Shown: positions 34,780-47,118, counted from the first letter of the stretch. The stretch: 64,000 nucleotides of DNA from Purshia tridentata (GCA_003254885.1 QANT01007335.1:1-64000), one strand, 5' to 3'. Numbers and translations are program-made. The notes: a model not told the origin generated them from the sequence alone.

Positions 34780-36140
34780 TGAGAAAATAGTTGAATCCAA
34801 AATAACTTTGGCCAAGTCTTGTACACCCCACGCAAGGACAATCTTCAACAGCCATATAAGACTAAAGACAAGTTAAAAAGAGTTCTTCTGTAACATCTTT
34901 ATCTGCATAAAATCTCCATCCTATTCTTTTTTTCACAGTTTAAACCATACAGATATCATGTCGATAGTAAAATAAATAAACACCATCTTTTTCTTTGGAA
35001 ACAAAACAGAAATTTTATCAATCAACAAAGAAACAATATAAAAGTGTGGACAGAAGTCCACCTCAACAGTACAAGGCAACTCATAATACTTTCACTTTAC
35101 AAAATGAAACCATAACTTAATTAAATATAGCTACCCTGCAGTCTGTCAAAATAGCAGAAGATGATAAGTCCCTGAATTCATAGAGATGACCAGAATCTAA
35201 GTTTATACCATAACTCCTCCCCTAAATCCCTCTATACTCTTTAAAAATCCTCTTGTTTCTTTACCCAGAAAATTAACCCAGAACACTGCTAAAACCTCTT
35301 GTTTCTTGTTTCTTTCCTCTTTTTTATTGCATCGGATCAGATCTAAAAATAAATAAGCACTAAGGTATCCAAATGCTAATGGGTAAAAGCATGCTATTTA
35401 TTAGATTCAATTGTATAATCACAGAAAGACACTATGAACATTCCAATCTTTGCACTTGGCAGTAATTTGATAATATGTTGCAATGGTCTAGAACATTTAA
35501 AATGAGAATGTCATATACCTTATAAATTGACGGGTCATATGTTCGAGACCTTAGAGCTCCATAGAAATCAAGTGCTGCTCAATCATCAAAACAAATAATA
35601 AATAAAAAAGAAGAAATGAAGTAGAATACATAAATCTTCAACTTATCCTATGAAAGTAACAGTCAAAATAAATCTTCAAATACTCTTCCGTAAGCAAGTA
35701 TGATATCCCAAAGTCATTCCTTTTCTCTTTGGCCATGCAATAAAATCCAGTATAGTTATTTTAAGATAGGCCAAAACATAGACTATTTAGAGAGAATATG
35801 AGAACAAAGTGATACCTTGATTAGGAAAACTGTCCACTATATGTACAACTTCATCCCTCAATTTTTCAGAAGCAACTATCTTCTTGTGTTCTCTTCTGTG
35901 AATAGAATTAAATGTGCCACAGAACACGGCAGTAATTATGCTGTGAGGGAAGCCCAGTTTTCCAAAAACAAACTTTGACCTCTTAGCTGAAGGGATTCTC
36001 TATCATTTTGTGAATACACTAGCTTACTGAGGTATTGAAGCACTGTTCTAGCTTAAATGCTACTGAGATTGGCACTAATGTGCATTTGGGTACAAATAAG
36101 GACAGTTATTTCTTTCCTGTACAACTACTAAATTTCTCCA
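34780..36140 (-). repeat. Copied fragment of the Rubisco activase-like gene
   Basis: 34783-35859 matches 21588-22693, which includes all of the 56-nt exon (copy near 35525-35580) and part of the 107-nt exon. It then joins, at CATCCCT/CAATTTTTCAG, to a copy of intron sequence 24746-25035 (copy 35861-36140). Introns are retained, so this is a DNA-level copy with about 2 kb deleted inside, not a retrocopy. By eye the copies agree at about nine bases in ten. It cannot encode a protein. Confidence 0.92.
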
Positions 36141-36260
36141 TAAAGAAAGTGAAAAATAGCATTACTCTATAAAGAAAGTGTGTACAAATAGCATTACTCT
36201 ATAAAATAACAAATGTGGTCAGTTAAGTGTGTAAAAATAGCATTACTCTATAAATAAAGT
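36140..36260. repeat. Short tandem repeat, about three units of around 40 bp
   Basis: The motif AATAGCATTACTCTATAAA recurs three times with spacers GAAAGTG and GTGTGTA. It sits exactly at the joint between the copied RCA-like fragment and the downstream flank of RBR copy B. Confidence 0.75.
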
Positions 36261-36475
36261 AAAGAATCCATTAAATTTAACTGCATGAGGCATTCTATGC
36301 CTCTACAGGTGATACAATAAAGCTGTTGAAATGATAACCTTAAAAAACCACAATCTACTTCGGATAACTATCTAATTCCATCATATATATGGTGTTTTGA
36401 TGATATTATAAACTCAAGCCTTCTTAAGCAACACAAACCACAACAAAAACTATGCCATCTCAATGCTCTCATCAT

Positions 36476-37939
36476 TCAATTTCTCTGGCAACCACCATGA
36501 GTCTCTGTCCATTCTTCTCCACACGCATAGCAAAATTCAAAATGGCATCTGAAAACACAATACATGATAGATAAGATTCCGCCAAGTAAACTATGAAAAA
36601 GCACTAAACCTACAGTAGTCAATAATTTTATTACATCATTAACTAAAACCTAAATCCTGAGAGAGAGGCAAGGTTCCATTTGGCATAATCATCATTTAAA
36701 GGGTAATCCTCCCTTGCTAAATATCTACACATGTTGATTCTGTTGTACTGTGCATATGAAACATAAATTTAAATAAGATTTCAACCGATTAAGTCTCTAA
36801 ATTGATAGTCAAGAATTATGAAAGTACTTGGATACCAAATCACCACTAGATATAAAGCTTTTTGTGAATTCATAGCATGAAGTAGTAAGATAAATTTTCA
36901 TCCTTTTGAAATCCATTAAGCATATAACATGAGAAAGTACTTAAGACTCTGACATTTATGGTGCAGTTATGAATAAATGCTTTATGTAAGGAAAAATCAT
37001 AAACTTATATGCCTGATAAAATTTCTGAAGATAAAATTTCTGAAGACATATACAATAACCAAACTCAGAATCTAACCTGCAAGTAATGTGCAAACAACCT
37101 TCAGTCTTCTCCACAAAAAATTTGCACATGGGACACCTCTTCCACTGCTTCTCCTTGGCAAGCTCCTTCACCATTAGATCTTCCCTCCCTCTCTCATCCT
37201 CATTCAGCCTCTGAAACTCCTCACACTCAACGCCTGGATGCCATGGCACTTGACACACTGCACAGAACAATCTATGGCAAACAGGACACTCTGACTGCCT
37301 CACAACCTCTCCATCTTCACTGTCAATCACCAAAACTGTTGAGCAATCCTTGAAGGGACAGTAGATTTTCTGGGCCCCCAGAACCAGTGCCTCGCAAAGG
37401 GCTTGGTCCCACCTTTCACGGACCTCTTTGGGCAGAAATGGCGTACAGGCCTCCATTTTCAGGACTGCTTTACAGTCCAATCCAGGACAAGTGACTATGT
37501 GTATGCTGTCTTGGATTTTTGTGGCCACATGTTTGGTCACACAATCAGAGCAAAAGGAGTGAACACAGCTCTCATTCTTGAACATCTGATCAGTCGCCGT
37601 CATTTCAACACAAATCTCACATAACATTTGGGATGATGATTGAGATTCATGGGATAGACTGGATTGGACTACCTGGGTTGTTGCTTGGATTGTTGTCGTT
37701 GTTGATGATGATGGGGCAAACAACATAAGATTGTGTGTCGTTTGGGAGTTGGTGGTGGCGGGCCTGGCGGTTGCAGAGGCCATTAAAGCCTCTTGGAACT
37801 GCAACTCTTCAGCGTACTTTGAATCGGATACTGCTGCGGTTGGGTCAATCTCGTCATCATGGGTTTCATCAATTAGTGCTGAAAAGTAGAAGTCATCCAC
37901 CTTCATGAGAAGGTCAGAGGCTGATGACTCTTGGGCCAT
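36476..37939 (-). CDS. RBR-type E3 ubiquitin ligase, copy B (2 exons)
   Basis: Exon 1 is 37077-37939 and exon 2 is 36476-36548; the product is 311 residues. The start is placed at MAQESSASD, matching copies A and C, although an upstream in-frame ATG exists at 37993. It has an acidic N-terminus (HDDEIDPTAAVSDSKYAEEL), only one copy of the Ala/Thr/Ser repeat present twice in copy A, then RING1 (CEICVEMTATDQMF), IBR (KIYCPFKDC to HPGVEC), and RING2 with catalytic GC in EGCLHITC. Exon 2 supplies CHFEFCYACGEEW and ends QRN, without a membrane segment. All zinc-ligand cysteines and histidines I expect are present. It lies within a block also shared by copies A and C. Confidence 0.88.
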
Positions 37940-39067
37940 TTTCTGATCTCCACCGAAAGAAGCAGTTTCTCTTCTTAGTAAAACACTAATCAAGTCATGG
38001 CAGGGAGTTTGTTTAGAATTATAGAAGTGGCAAGTGCCACTGCTTTACAATGAACTTAGGCTAGAAGGTCACCTCCTATTGGAAGTCTCGGGCTTCGTCC
38101 TCGAGAAGTTTCAGCCTTTTGAAATTTTACTTGACTTGAGTTGACTTGCTATGATATATATCTTAAAAGTATTTTAATAGAAAAAGATAGGGTTTTTTCG
38201 AAATTTAGTACGGGACTTTAATTTGCCCTAATTATATATCTAAAGTTTTATTTTGTATCTAATAAGTAAGGGTGGAAATAGGTCAGTTTTTACTTGACAA
38301 CTGACCCATTACCGACCTTAATTTTAAGGTACTCATAATTTAAAAAGTTAATAAAAAGCACTCAAGCTCACAAATTTAATTTTCCAAGTAACATTAATTA
38401 AGGCTGGATTGGACAACAGAACATATTGATTTGTAACACGAAATTGAATCCATCGATTCGAACAATGCCATTCTAATGAGTAACCAATGTGTCGGTTGCG
38501 GTATGCCTATCGATCTGACAGGAGCTGATGGCGGTAGCAATCTGAGAATGCCATATCGTAAGTCCTACCAACCCGACCGAGACCAGTCATCTTCTTCTTC
38601 TCCTTTTCCTCCTCTTCTCTGAATTATCTTCTTCTTATTTTTATCTCTTCTTGTTTTTTTTATTTTTTATCTTCTTCTCTTTTAATTCTTCTCCTTCGCG
38701 TGAGCATCCTGAAAGTGGACGGTGAGCTCGGGCTTGGTAGCGGTAAAGCTTCAGGGAGTGGGTGTGACGGTGGCGCTGCACACAATGGTTTCTTGCAAGC
38801 AAAGCTTGGGGGTTGTGTGGTTAGACCGGCGTCTTGCAGACAAAATTTAATCATAAATCATTTTGGTTTTCACCAATAGTTTTAGTTTTCATCAGTTTCA
38901 CTCACAGTTTTAATTATGGAGAACATTATTATAAAGTTTCAGTTTTAGTTATCTGACAAATTTAACAAACTCAAGAAGTCATAATATTTGTTCATTTTTT
39001 CAATTTGCAAATTCATTTTACAAAAAAATCCAAAAATTGGTGAACTCAAGCTAAAAAGGCTAGAAAT
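37940..39067. other. Intergenic upstream of RBR copy B
   Basis: Near 38110-38175 lies the same TTTGACTTGACTTGAGTTGA to TTAAAAGTATTTTAAT block found upstream of copies A and C. About 38590-38695 is a CTT-rich simple repeat. I see no gene. Confidence 0.5.
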
Positions 39068-39614
39068 TAGGGGTGGGCATCAACCCGCCCGCCCCCACTT
39101 ACCTCCCAAGTCATCACTCGTTTAGTCTCCACCTAACCCACCTGATAGTTGACGGCTCGGATTTGGATTCCCTCTTTCACCGCCCATCACCACCCATTTA
39201 ACCGATTATGGAATATAGGGAATATGAGAGATGTCTTCTACAAGAGTCAAGAGCTAGTAAAATTATTATCTATTTACATAATTACCTTATTCATTACTTT
39301 CTTCACTTATATAATTTAAAAAACATTGTTTCCATAATTTGGAGAGAAAATAAGTCTTTTTTTTATGAGTGAAATGAGGGTCATTAACATCATCCTAAGC
39401 ATATACATAAATAATTTGCTTCAATTTTGAGAGGTTGACATGCATATAAACCCACTTTCACCCTCTTTAATTTCCACTACATCTAAACGACCCACCCGCC
39501 ACCGACCCGTGCCAACTCGCTCTCCAATTAACTTACAACCGCCCCACCCATTGACTATGCGGGTGGTACGGATTGAGCTCCCACCCGACCCACCTTGCCC
39601 ATCGGCCACCCCTA
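39068..39614. mobile_element. hAT-type MITE, 547 bp, with perfect 8-bp target duplication
   Basis: It begins TAGGGGTGG and ends CCACCCCTA, a perfect 9-bp terminal inverted repeat. It is flanked by CTAGAAAT on both sides (39060-39067 and 39615-39622). An 8-bp target duplication and this terminus are typical of hAT elements. It contains cytosine-rich ends and no transposase, so it is non-autonomous. Confidence 0.88.
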
Positions 39615-39865
39615 CTAGAAATGGAGAGGAGTTCGTTAGCTGGTATTTGTTTAGTCATTCAGTGTCTTTCCACTTCGAAACAAACACTTCGCCTAATTCT
39701 TTTGAATCGTGATCGGCCTACTGAATTGTGTATCGATCTTCCTTTTTTGATTTGTGCTTCACTACTAGTCCTACGGCATCTTAAGTTAGTTCACAGTTTT
39801 AGTTTCAAAACAAGAAAATGATATATCTTGCGCAAAGTCATGGTTAGGTATCAGTGGGTTGTAGA

Positions 39866-40281
39866 TAAGGATGGCAATTATCCCCGCCCCCGCCAAGCCT
39901 CGCGGGGCCCTGCCCTGATTAAGCGGGTATGGTAATACCACTTCCCGCCCTGCCTCATATACCCGTTTAACTTAATAAATATATTATATAATATTAATTT
40001 TATAATTACATTTTAATTTTATGTTATAATTTTTATTATTCTTTTGAATTTAATAGTGTTATAATCTAATGTAATGATGTTTTAGTGTAATATGTATATG
40101 TTAGTGTATTTTATTTATATTATATTATATATTTGTATTGATTTAGTATCATTTTAATAAGAAAAAAAGTAAAAAAAAAAAAGATATGGGGCCCCGCATA
40201 CCCGACAAGGACCTCGTATACCCGACGGGGTAGGGATGGTATTGACAAACCCGACCCCGCCCCGCCCCGTTGCCATCCCTA
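39866..40281. mobile_element. hAT-type MITE, 416 bp
   Basis: It begins TAAGGATGGCAA and ends TTGCCATCCCTA. The flanks are GTTGTAGA (39858-39865) and GATGTAGA (40282-40289), an 8-bp target duplication with one mismatch. GC-rich subterminal CCCCGCCC/GGGGCCCCGC stretches surround an AT-rich core. There is no coding capacity. It is a second, distinct hAT MITE only 250 bp from the first. Confidence 0.82.
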
Positions 40282-40289
40282 GATGTAGA

Positions 40290-41147
40290 GTTGGATCCAA
40301 ATGGCAACACCTCTTTAACTCCATATGCTTCCACTAGAAGATTGAAAAACAAAAGAAAAGCACAACTTTCATTCATTTAAGGGCCAAAGTGCGAATTCTG
40401 TTTACAATGTTTTTGGATGGATGGATCCTCACAGTGCCCAAACATCCTTAGGCCCGATAACACTTTGAAAATCAAATAATGATAACCTGATAATTACATC
40501 TAATCAATTAGTACATCAGAGATTAAATAGGATATATACATTCTATAAGAATTATTTCTATTTTTATTGTTTATCTATGAAAAGACTAAATTATCCCTAC
40601 TTCTAAGTTGATTGATGGAATTGGGACTTTAAGTATTTAAGTTAGATACAAAATAAAAATTTAGGTGTGAATAGAGACAATTTAAAGTTTAGGTACCAAA
40701 CTAAGACAGAGTCCAAAATTCAAGTATCAAATTTAAAAGAAAAACAAATTCAAAAAAGATAATAAAACTACTGTACTATACACCCGAACTTTGTCATTTT
40801 CGCAATAACTTAATTTGGGTAGTAAAAATGGAAGTTTTTTTATAGACAATTTGGATTCTCCAAATAATTAATATCTCTTAAATCTTTTAATAGCAAATGA
40901 CTTGTATGCAAATTTAAAGAAAGTGAAAAATCCATTAAATTTAACTGCATGAGGCATTTTATACCTCTATAGGTGATACAATCAAGTTGTTGAAATGATA
41001 ACCTCAAAAAACCACAATCTAATTAGCATAACTATATAATTCCTTCATATATATGGAGGTTTGATGATATTATAAACTCAAGCCTTATTAAGCAACACAA
41101 ACTATAACAAAAACTATGTCATCTCAATGCCTCTCATTATTCAAATT
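40290..41147. other. Intergenic downstream of RBR copy C
   Basis: The stretch from about 40915 repeats the downstream flank of copy B (TTAACTGCATGAGGCATT and onward), which marks the left edge of a duplicated block. The rest is AT-rich without a gene. Confidence 0.5.
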
Positions 41148-42514
41148 TCACTGGCAACTACCATGATTCTGTGTCCAGTCTGCTCCACATCCATAGCAGA
41201 ACTGGAAATGGCACCTGAAAACACACAATACATGATAGATAAGCTTCCACCAATTAAGTAAACTATGCAGAAGCTCTAAACCTACATTAGTCAATAATTT
41301 TATTACATCATTAACTAAAACTTAGATGCTGAGAGTGGCAAGGTTCCATTTGGCATAATCATCATTTAAAGGGTAATGCTCACTTGCTAAATATTTAGAC
41401 ATGTTAATTATGTTGTACTGTGAATATGAAACATACATTTAAATATGATTTCAACCGATTAAGTCTCTAAGTTGATAGTCAAGCTAGCAACATAACACAT
41501 AAAAACATCTAGTAAGAATGTAAGATAAACTTTCATCATGAAATCCATTAAGTATATAACATGAGAAAGTACTTAAGACTCTGACATTTAGGGTCCAGTT
41601 ATGAATAAATGCTTTATGTAAGGAACAATCATAAACTTATATGTCTGATAAAATTTCTGAAGACATATACAATAACCAAACTCAAACGCTGACCTGCAAG
41701 TAATGTGCAAACAACCTTCAGTCTTCTCCACATAAAATTTGCACATGGGACACCTCTTCCACTGCTTCTCCTTGGCAAGCTCCTTCATCATTAGATCTTC
41801 CCTTCCTCTCTCATCCTCATTCAGCCTCTGAAACTCCTCACAATCAACCCCTGGATGCCATGGCACTTGACACACTGCACAGAACAATCTATGGCAAACA
41901 GGGCACTCTGACTGCCTCACAACCTCTCCATCTTCATTGTCAATCACTAAAACTGTTGAGCAATCCTTGAAGGGACAGTAGATTTTCTGGGCCCCCAGAA
42001 CCAGTGCCTCACAAAGGGCTTGGTCCCACCTTTCAAGGACCTCTTTGGGCAGAATTGGCCTACATGCCTCCATTTCCAGGACTGCTTTACAGTCCAATCC
42101 AGGACAAGTGACAATGTGTATGCTATCTTGGATTTTTGTGGCCACATGTTTGGTCACACAATCAGAGCAAAAGGAGTGAATACAGCTCTCATTCTTGAAC
42201 ATCTGATCATTCCCTTTCATTTCAACACAAATCTCACATAAGATTTGGGTTGATGATTGAGATTCATCGGATGGACTGGATTGTGCTACTTGGGATGATG
42301 CTTGGATTGTTGTAGTTGTTGATGGTGATGATGGGGCAGACGACATAACATTGTGTGAAGTTTGGGAGTTGGTAGTGGTGGCTACAGAGGCCATTAGAGC
42401 CTCTTGGAACTGCAACTCTTCTGCGTACTTGGAATCAGATACTGCTTCTTCTGCGTACTTGGAATCAGATACTGGTTCCCCATTCATGAGAAGGTCAGAG
42501 GCTGATTGGGCCAT
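41148..42514 (-). CDS. RBR-type E3 ubiquitin ligase, copy C (2 exons)
   Basis: Exon 1 is 41694-42514 and exon 2 is 41148-41214; the product is 295 residues. The N-terminus is shorter than in A and B: the DDFYFSAL/THDDEIDP acidic part is missing, and VSDSKYAEE is repeated in tandem instead. RING1 (CEICVEMKGNDQMF), IBR and RING2 with EGCLHITC follow. Exon 2 gives CHFQFCYGCGADW and ends SCQ, a few residues shorter than A and B. All expected zinc ligands are present, so it is probably an active ligase. It is closest to copy B by eye. Regulation is unknown; it keeps the upstream TTTGACTTGACTTG block. Confidence 0.88.
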
Positions 42515-43970
42515 GTTCTGATCTCCACTAATAGAAGCAGTTTATGTTCTTAGTAAAACGCTATGATCATGTCATGGCAGTTTGTGATCATCATCACCAT
42601 GTTTATAATAGAATTATAGAAATGAATATTGCTTTACATTAAACTTAGCTAAGGAGGTCACCTTCTATTGGAAGTCTTGTGCTGCTTCCTTGAGGGGTTT
42701 CCACCTTTTGGAATTTGACTTGACTTGCTGTGATATATATTTTAAAAAGTATTTTTAACTTTTAATTAAAAAAGATAATATCACAACTGAACCAATTTCT
42801 CTACAATGCATGAGCAATTTCATCATTTTCACAATAACTTAATGTCCAAATTTAATAAACATAAAATACATACCTTGATTTATAACAACAATCTTAGAAT
42901 AAACCAAGATAAATGCGTAGAGCGATCTGTAGGAGAACCGCCATCAGTTTGGAGAGTAACGATTTTTCGCTCTTGGCCTTTATGTTGTGTTTGCTTTAAA
43001 CAATAGATGAATATGTGCATTATTTATAGGTAGGGAAAAATCACCAGTTTGCTTCTTGGTAATAAAAATAGAAAGTTTTTTTTTATTTTTTAACAATTTG
43101 GATTCTCCAAATAATATATCTTAAATCTTTTAATAGCAAATGAATAATATCTTTAAAATATTGTAAGAATTTTTGGAGAAATTTTGCTCTAACAACTTTT
43201 AATTATAGTAAGATATGAATGCAAAATAATAAAGCCATATCTTTTCGAAATCACAGACCTCATCAATACATTCAGTGAATTACACTTTTTATCCTTCATT
43301 TCACCTAAATTGCTCTCGTGTTAACAAATTTTGATTTTCTACTTTACTCATTTTTTACTCGTTTTAGTGGCCAAAAAAATTTTACTTGTTTTAATTATAA
43401 TAATTTATTTCTTCCATTTCCTGCTTTTAATTTTGATGGAGCATCAATGCTCCCAGATTAATTGAATTTGATACAGACGAGAAAAGGGAAGATATAGGTC
43501 GTAGCGGGGATTGAGAATTTGATTAATTGTTAGCAACATTAGTCTTCTAATCTCTATTTAAGAAAGCTAATTAGTAATTATATGGGCTTTTAGTTATAAA
43601 GGTTAAAAGTACAAAAATCTTATGCAAAATAATTTTAATTACGTGTAATATAAAATTAAATAGAGAACACCTCTTTAAAATCGATTTTAAGTCGACCCAA
43701 ACTTTGAATACCCATTGACATAATCCTAAGAAGGGAAAATGTTATATGCCTTCTCTTTGTGCCCTCTGTACCTTCTCTTTGTGTTTTCTCCTTGTGCGTA
43801 CTTGTTCAAGTTAAAAAAATTTATACCCAGTGCAACCCAAGGAAACCATGAAATGTTTGTGCAAATTAGATCCTCAGATTTCTCAGATTGTCTAAATTAT
43901 GATATCTTCAAAAGAAACAATACAAAATTCCAAAAAAAAAAAAAACACTAATTTAAATTTCAAGCATTCC
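42515..43970. other. Intergenic upstream of RBR copy C
   Basis: The first 250 bp are the shared promoter block of the RBR copies. Beyond that the sequence is AT-rich. I see no gene. Confidence 0.4.
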
Positions 43971-44222
43971 ATGTTGCTACACCTTGAATATTTGCCATAA
44001 ATTGGACTACTTGGGTTGCTTGGATTATCGTTTTTGATGAATGATGATGATGGGGAAGACGACATAACATCGTGTGTCGTCTTGGAACTGCAACTCTTGT
44101 ACTGGGACAATCTTGTCATGGCCTCATGCGTTTCATGAATGAGTACTGAGAAGTAGAAGCCAACCTTCATGAGAAGATCAGAGGAGAGAGGCTGAACACT
44201 CTTGGGCCATGTACAACTTACC
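43971..44222 (-). pseudogene. RBR N-terminal fragment (relic E)
   Basis: From 44214 the minus strand reads MAQECSAS, then the frame breaks, then LLMKVGFYFSVLIHETHEAM, and later a TTHDVMSSSPSSS stretch. This is the N-terminal region of the RBR copies. It stops before RING1, so it cannot be a ligase. Confidence 0.75.
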
Positions 44223-44284
44223 GATTATGGTGAATGTAATTTTGAAGGAAATTAGGATAAGAGAAAAAAATTATGCTTAGGTCC

Positions 44285-44730
44285 AGTAGTTGAAAGGACA
44301 ACCTCAAAAAACCACAATGGCACAATTTACGACCATAACTATGATAAAAGTTATGTACCAAACAGAGCATCAAACAATTAATAGATGATCAATTTTGATT
44401 TGTACACCCATTGACTGCCAAATCAAGGAGTAATTCAAGGTGTTGATCACGGGTAGTATATTTCATTATGAATAAATCACTCAATTCTAACAAATTGTAA
44501 TCATAATCATCAGTCAATCACTTTCTCTGACAGACTAGGGCGCATGGAGAGCTCTCATATATTGCAAATTAATTTTGGATATCATAGAATTGATGCTTAA
44601 AGTTATTCATACTATATAATTTGGATGATATTATAAAATTAAGTCTTCTTAAGCAACACAAACCATAACAAATTAAAGCTATGCGATCTCAATCTCTCTC
44701 ATAATTCAATCTCTCCCACAAACAGTACCA
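44285..44730 (-). pseudogene. RBR downstream-flank relic (relic G)
   Basis: The segment repeats the 3' flank of copies A-C in order (ACCTCAAAAAACCACAAT, then TTCTTAAGCAACACAAACC, then ATCTCAATCTCTC) and stops at the point where exon 2 would begin. It is the 3' remnant of a further lost copy. Confidence 0.6.
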
Positions 44731-45369
44731 GAGCCAAGAACTTTATAGCTAGGGGCACTCAAAGATTTAAATTTCAAGTTTCGATAAAATTTCAATAGGA
44801 ATTTTCAATAAATTTTGATTTTGACAAAAATTAAACACAAATTACTATTAATGTATAGAAATTTTGAATAAAACTTTAACATACGTTATATATATATTTA
44901 TATACTTTTTTTATAAAGTTTCTTTTAAGATATATATGCAAGAGACCAAAAAAAAAAAAAACACCTTGGTNAAAAAAAAATCACCTTGGTATTATTGGAA
45001 CTACTTTCACAAGGAAGGAAAACTAAGAGATATAACTTGTTCTTTAGTTAATTATCAAGTACCAAACTTAGCATTTTTTTCATTTTGGACAAAATTGAAC
45101 AAGAAAAATCAATTTTTACTTCGATTAATTTACACATGCCAAACAACAAACAACTAAAAATAACTATTGAAAAAATAAAAGGCTGAATTGCAACAGTAAT
45201 CCCTAAATTATTGCACATATCCCACTTAATTTGGTCATTAAAATTAAATTTGAATCATATGCCAGTTTGTGATGTTGACGGAGAGGGTATCAAAGCAGCA
45301 CAAAATTCAAACTTGATATTATTTTAATACAAAGTTTAATTTAAGAACCAAAATGAGACGAATAATAAT
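44731..45369. other. Intergenic, with an undetermined base at 44971
   Basis: AT-rich, with poly-A runs beside the single N at 44971. I see no gene. Confidence 0.4.
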
Positions 45370-47055
45370 TTAAAGGTTGGAAATAATTAGTAAAATTATT
45401 AGGGAAAAAGAGAGCATAAAACAGATGAAACCAAAACAAATAGCCGCATCACCACAAGCTTCAGGTTCCCTGGGTGACAAGCAATTATGAAATAGTGTCC
45501 AATCTGCTTCACATCTATAGCAAAACTCGAATTTGCACCTGAAAACATAATACATAATAAATTATCTTCTTAAACTTCTTTTACGTTTAAAAAAGATTTC
45601 ATCTTGTAAATGTTTTAAATTGATAATCGATCTAGTAACATAAATATTCATCATATTGAAACCATTAAACATATTTAGAAGTAGAACACAGGAGAAATTA
45701 ATTAAGACCCTTTACAATTATCAAAGGATAGCAACATAAGTATTTTTGTTTAATAATGTGATGGCGATGGAATTTTCGATGCCCTTGTAATAATGACAAT
45801 CATATGTACGTATATATAATATGATTGAACGGAATTCTATACTGGAATTTTTCATGTATAAAGGTTTCTGTATGAGATTTCAAATTTTAAAATTTTTTTT
45901 AGATAAACTTTCTATAATATTGACATAAAAGATTCTCATATATAATTTCGTCAAAATGTGGAAAGAATAGTAGTATTGATATGCATATATATACACATAA
46001 ATTTTCAAGTGTGGACGCTTATTTACGGATTTTTTGGTCGCTTACAAGTCGGCCCTCATACACCGACCGATTAGTGTATCTAAATGCGAACTTTCTTTTA
46101 CACGGCCAACTGGTCAGTCAGCTAATATTCGCTAAAAGAAATTGTGGCCATGTGCTTGAGAGAATGACTATATATATACACACGTCTGTTATTTAGTTAA
46201 AGATTAGACTCATATATGACAAAAATTGAATAAAAAAATTCACCTGCAAGTAATGTGCAAGCAACCTTCACTCTTCTCCACATAATAGTTGCAGCTGGGA
46301 CACCTCTTCCACCGCTTTTCCTTGGCAAGCTCCATCACCATTAGATCTTCCCTCCCTCTTTCACCCTCATTCAGCTCCTGAAACTCCTCACACTCAACCC
46401 CTGAATGCCATGGCACTTGACACATTGCACAGAACAATCTATGGCAAACAGGGCACTCTGACTCCCACACATCAACTTGATCTCCTTCTTCATTGTCAAT
46501 CACCAAAGCTGTTGAGCAGTCCTTGAAGGGACAGTAAATTTTATTGGCCCCCAGAACCAGTGCTTCACAAAGGGCTTTTTCCCACCTTTCTATGACCTCT
46601 TGGGGCAGCAGTGGCCTACAGGCCTCCAGTTCCAGGACTGCTTTACAGTCCAATCCAGGACAACGGACAATGTGCATGTTGTCTTGGATCTTTGTGGCCA
46701 CATGTTTGGTCACACAGTCAGAGCAGAAGGAGTGAACAGAGCTCTCATACTTGAACATCTGATCAGTCTCTTTTATTTCAACACAAATCTCACATAAGAT
46801 TTTTGATGATGATGATGATGATGATTCATGGTTTGGACGGATTACTTGGGTTGCTTGGCTTGATGATTCATCTGTTGTTAAACTTTCTGATGATGATGAT
46901 GATGGTGGTGGTGGTGGCACTTCCTTGTGATGAATCTCCTTGGCCAACTGCTCATACTTGGAATCTAAGGATGTGAATTTGTGGTCGAAGTTCTTGAATT
47001 GCTGAAGAATCTCAGTAAGGATTTCTTCGATGTTCTGCACACCACTCTCCTCCAT
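45370..47055 (-). CDS. RBR-type E3 ubiquitin ligase, copy D, with a C-terminal membrane segment (2 exons)
   Basis: Exon 1 is 46244-47055 and exon 2 is 45370-45538; the product is 326 residues. Its N-terminus differs from A-C. It starts MEESGVQNIEEILTEILQQF, which looks like a coiled coil, and then has a Pro/Ser-rich stretch. RING1 (CEICVEIKETDQMF), IBR and RING2 with EGCLHITC follow. Exon 2 gives CKFEFCYRCEADW and then a long hydrophobic stretch (FGFICFMLSFSLIILLIISN) ending the protein. That is a tail anchor, as I recall for Arabidopsis RSL1, which acts at membranes on ABA receptors; A-C resemble the soluble RFA type. A CAG just inside an upstream ATG suggests a leader intron, so I use MEESG as the start. 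Confidence 0.88.
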
Positions 47056-47118
47056 AACTCTCTGCCTTGTTATAGTCTGTCTCAGTCTTTTATACAGAGT
47101 TGAAAACCTGAAAAACAA

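Noticed and set aside
38268-38290. AGGGTGGAAATAGG end, similar to hAT termini
   Set aside because: No matching opposite end or target duplication found nearby.
38588-38854. Proline/serine-rich minus-strand frame
   Set aside because: Derived from a CTT-rich tract; no conserved domain.
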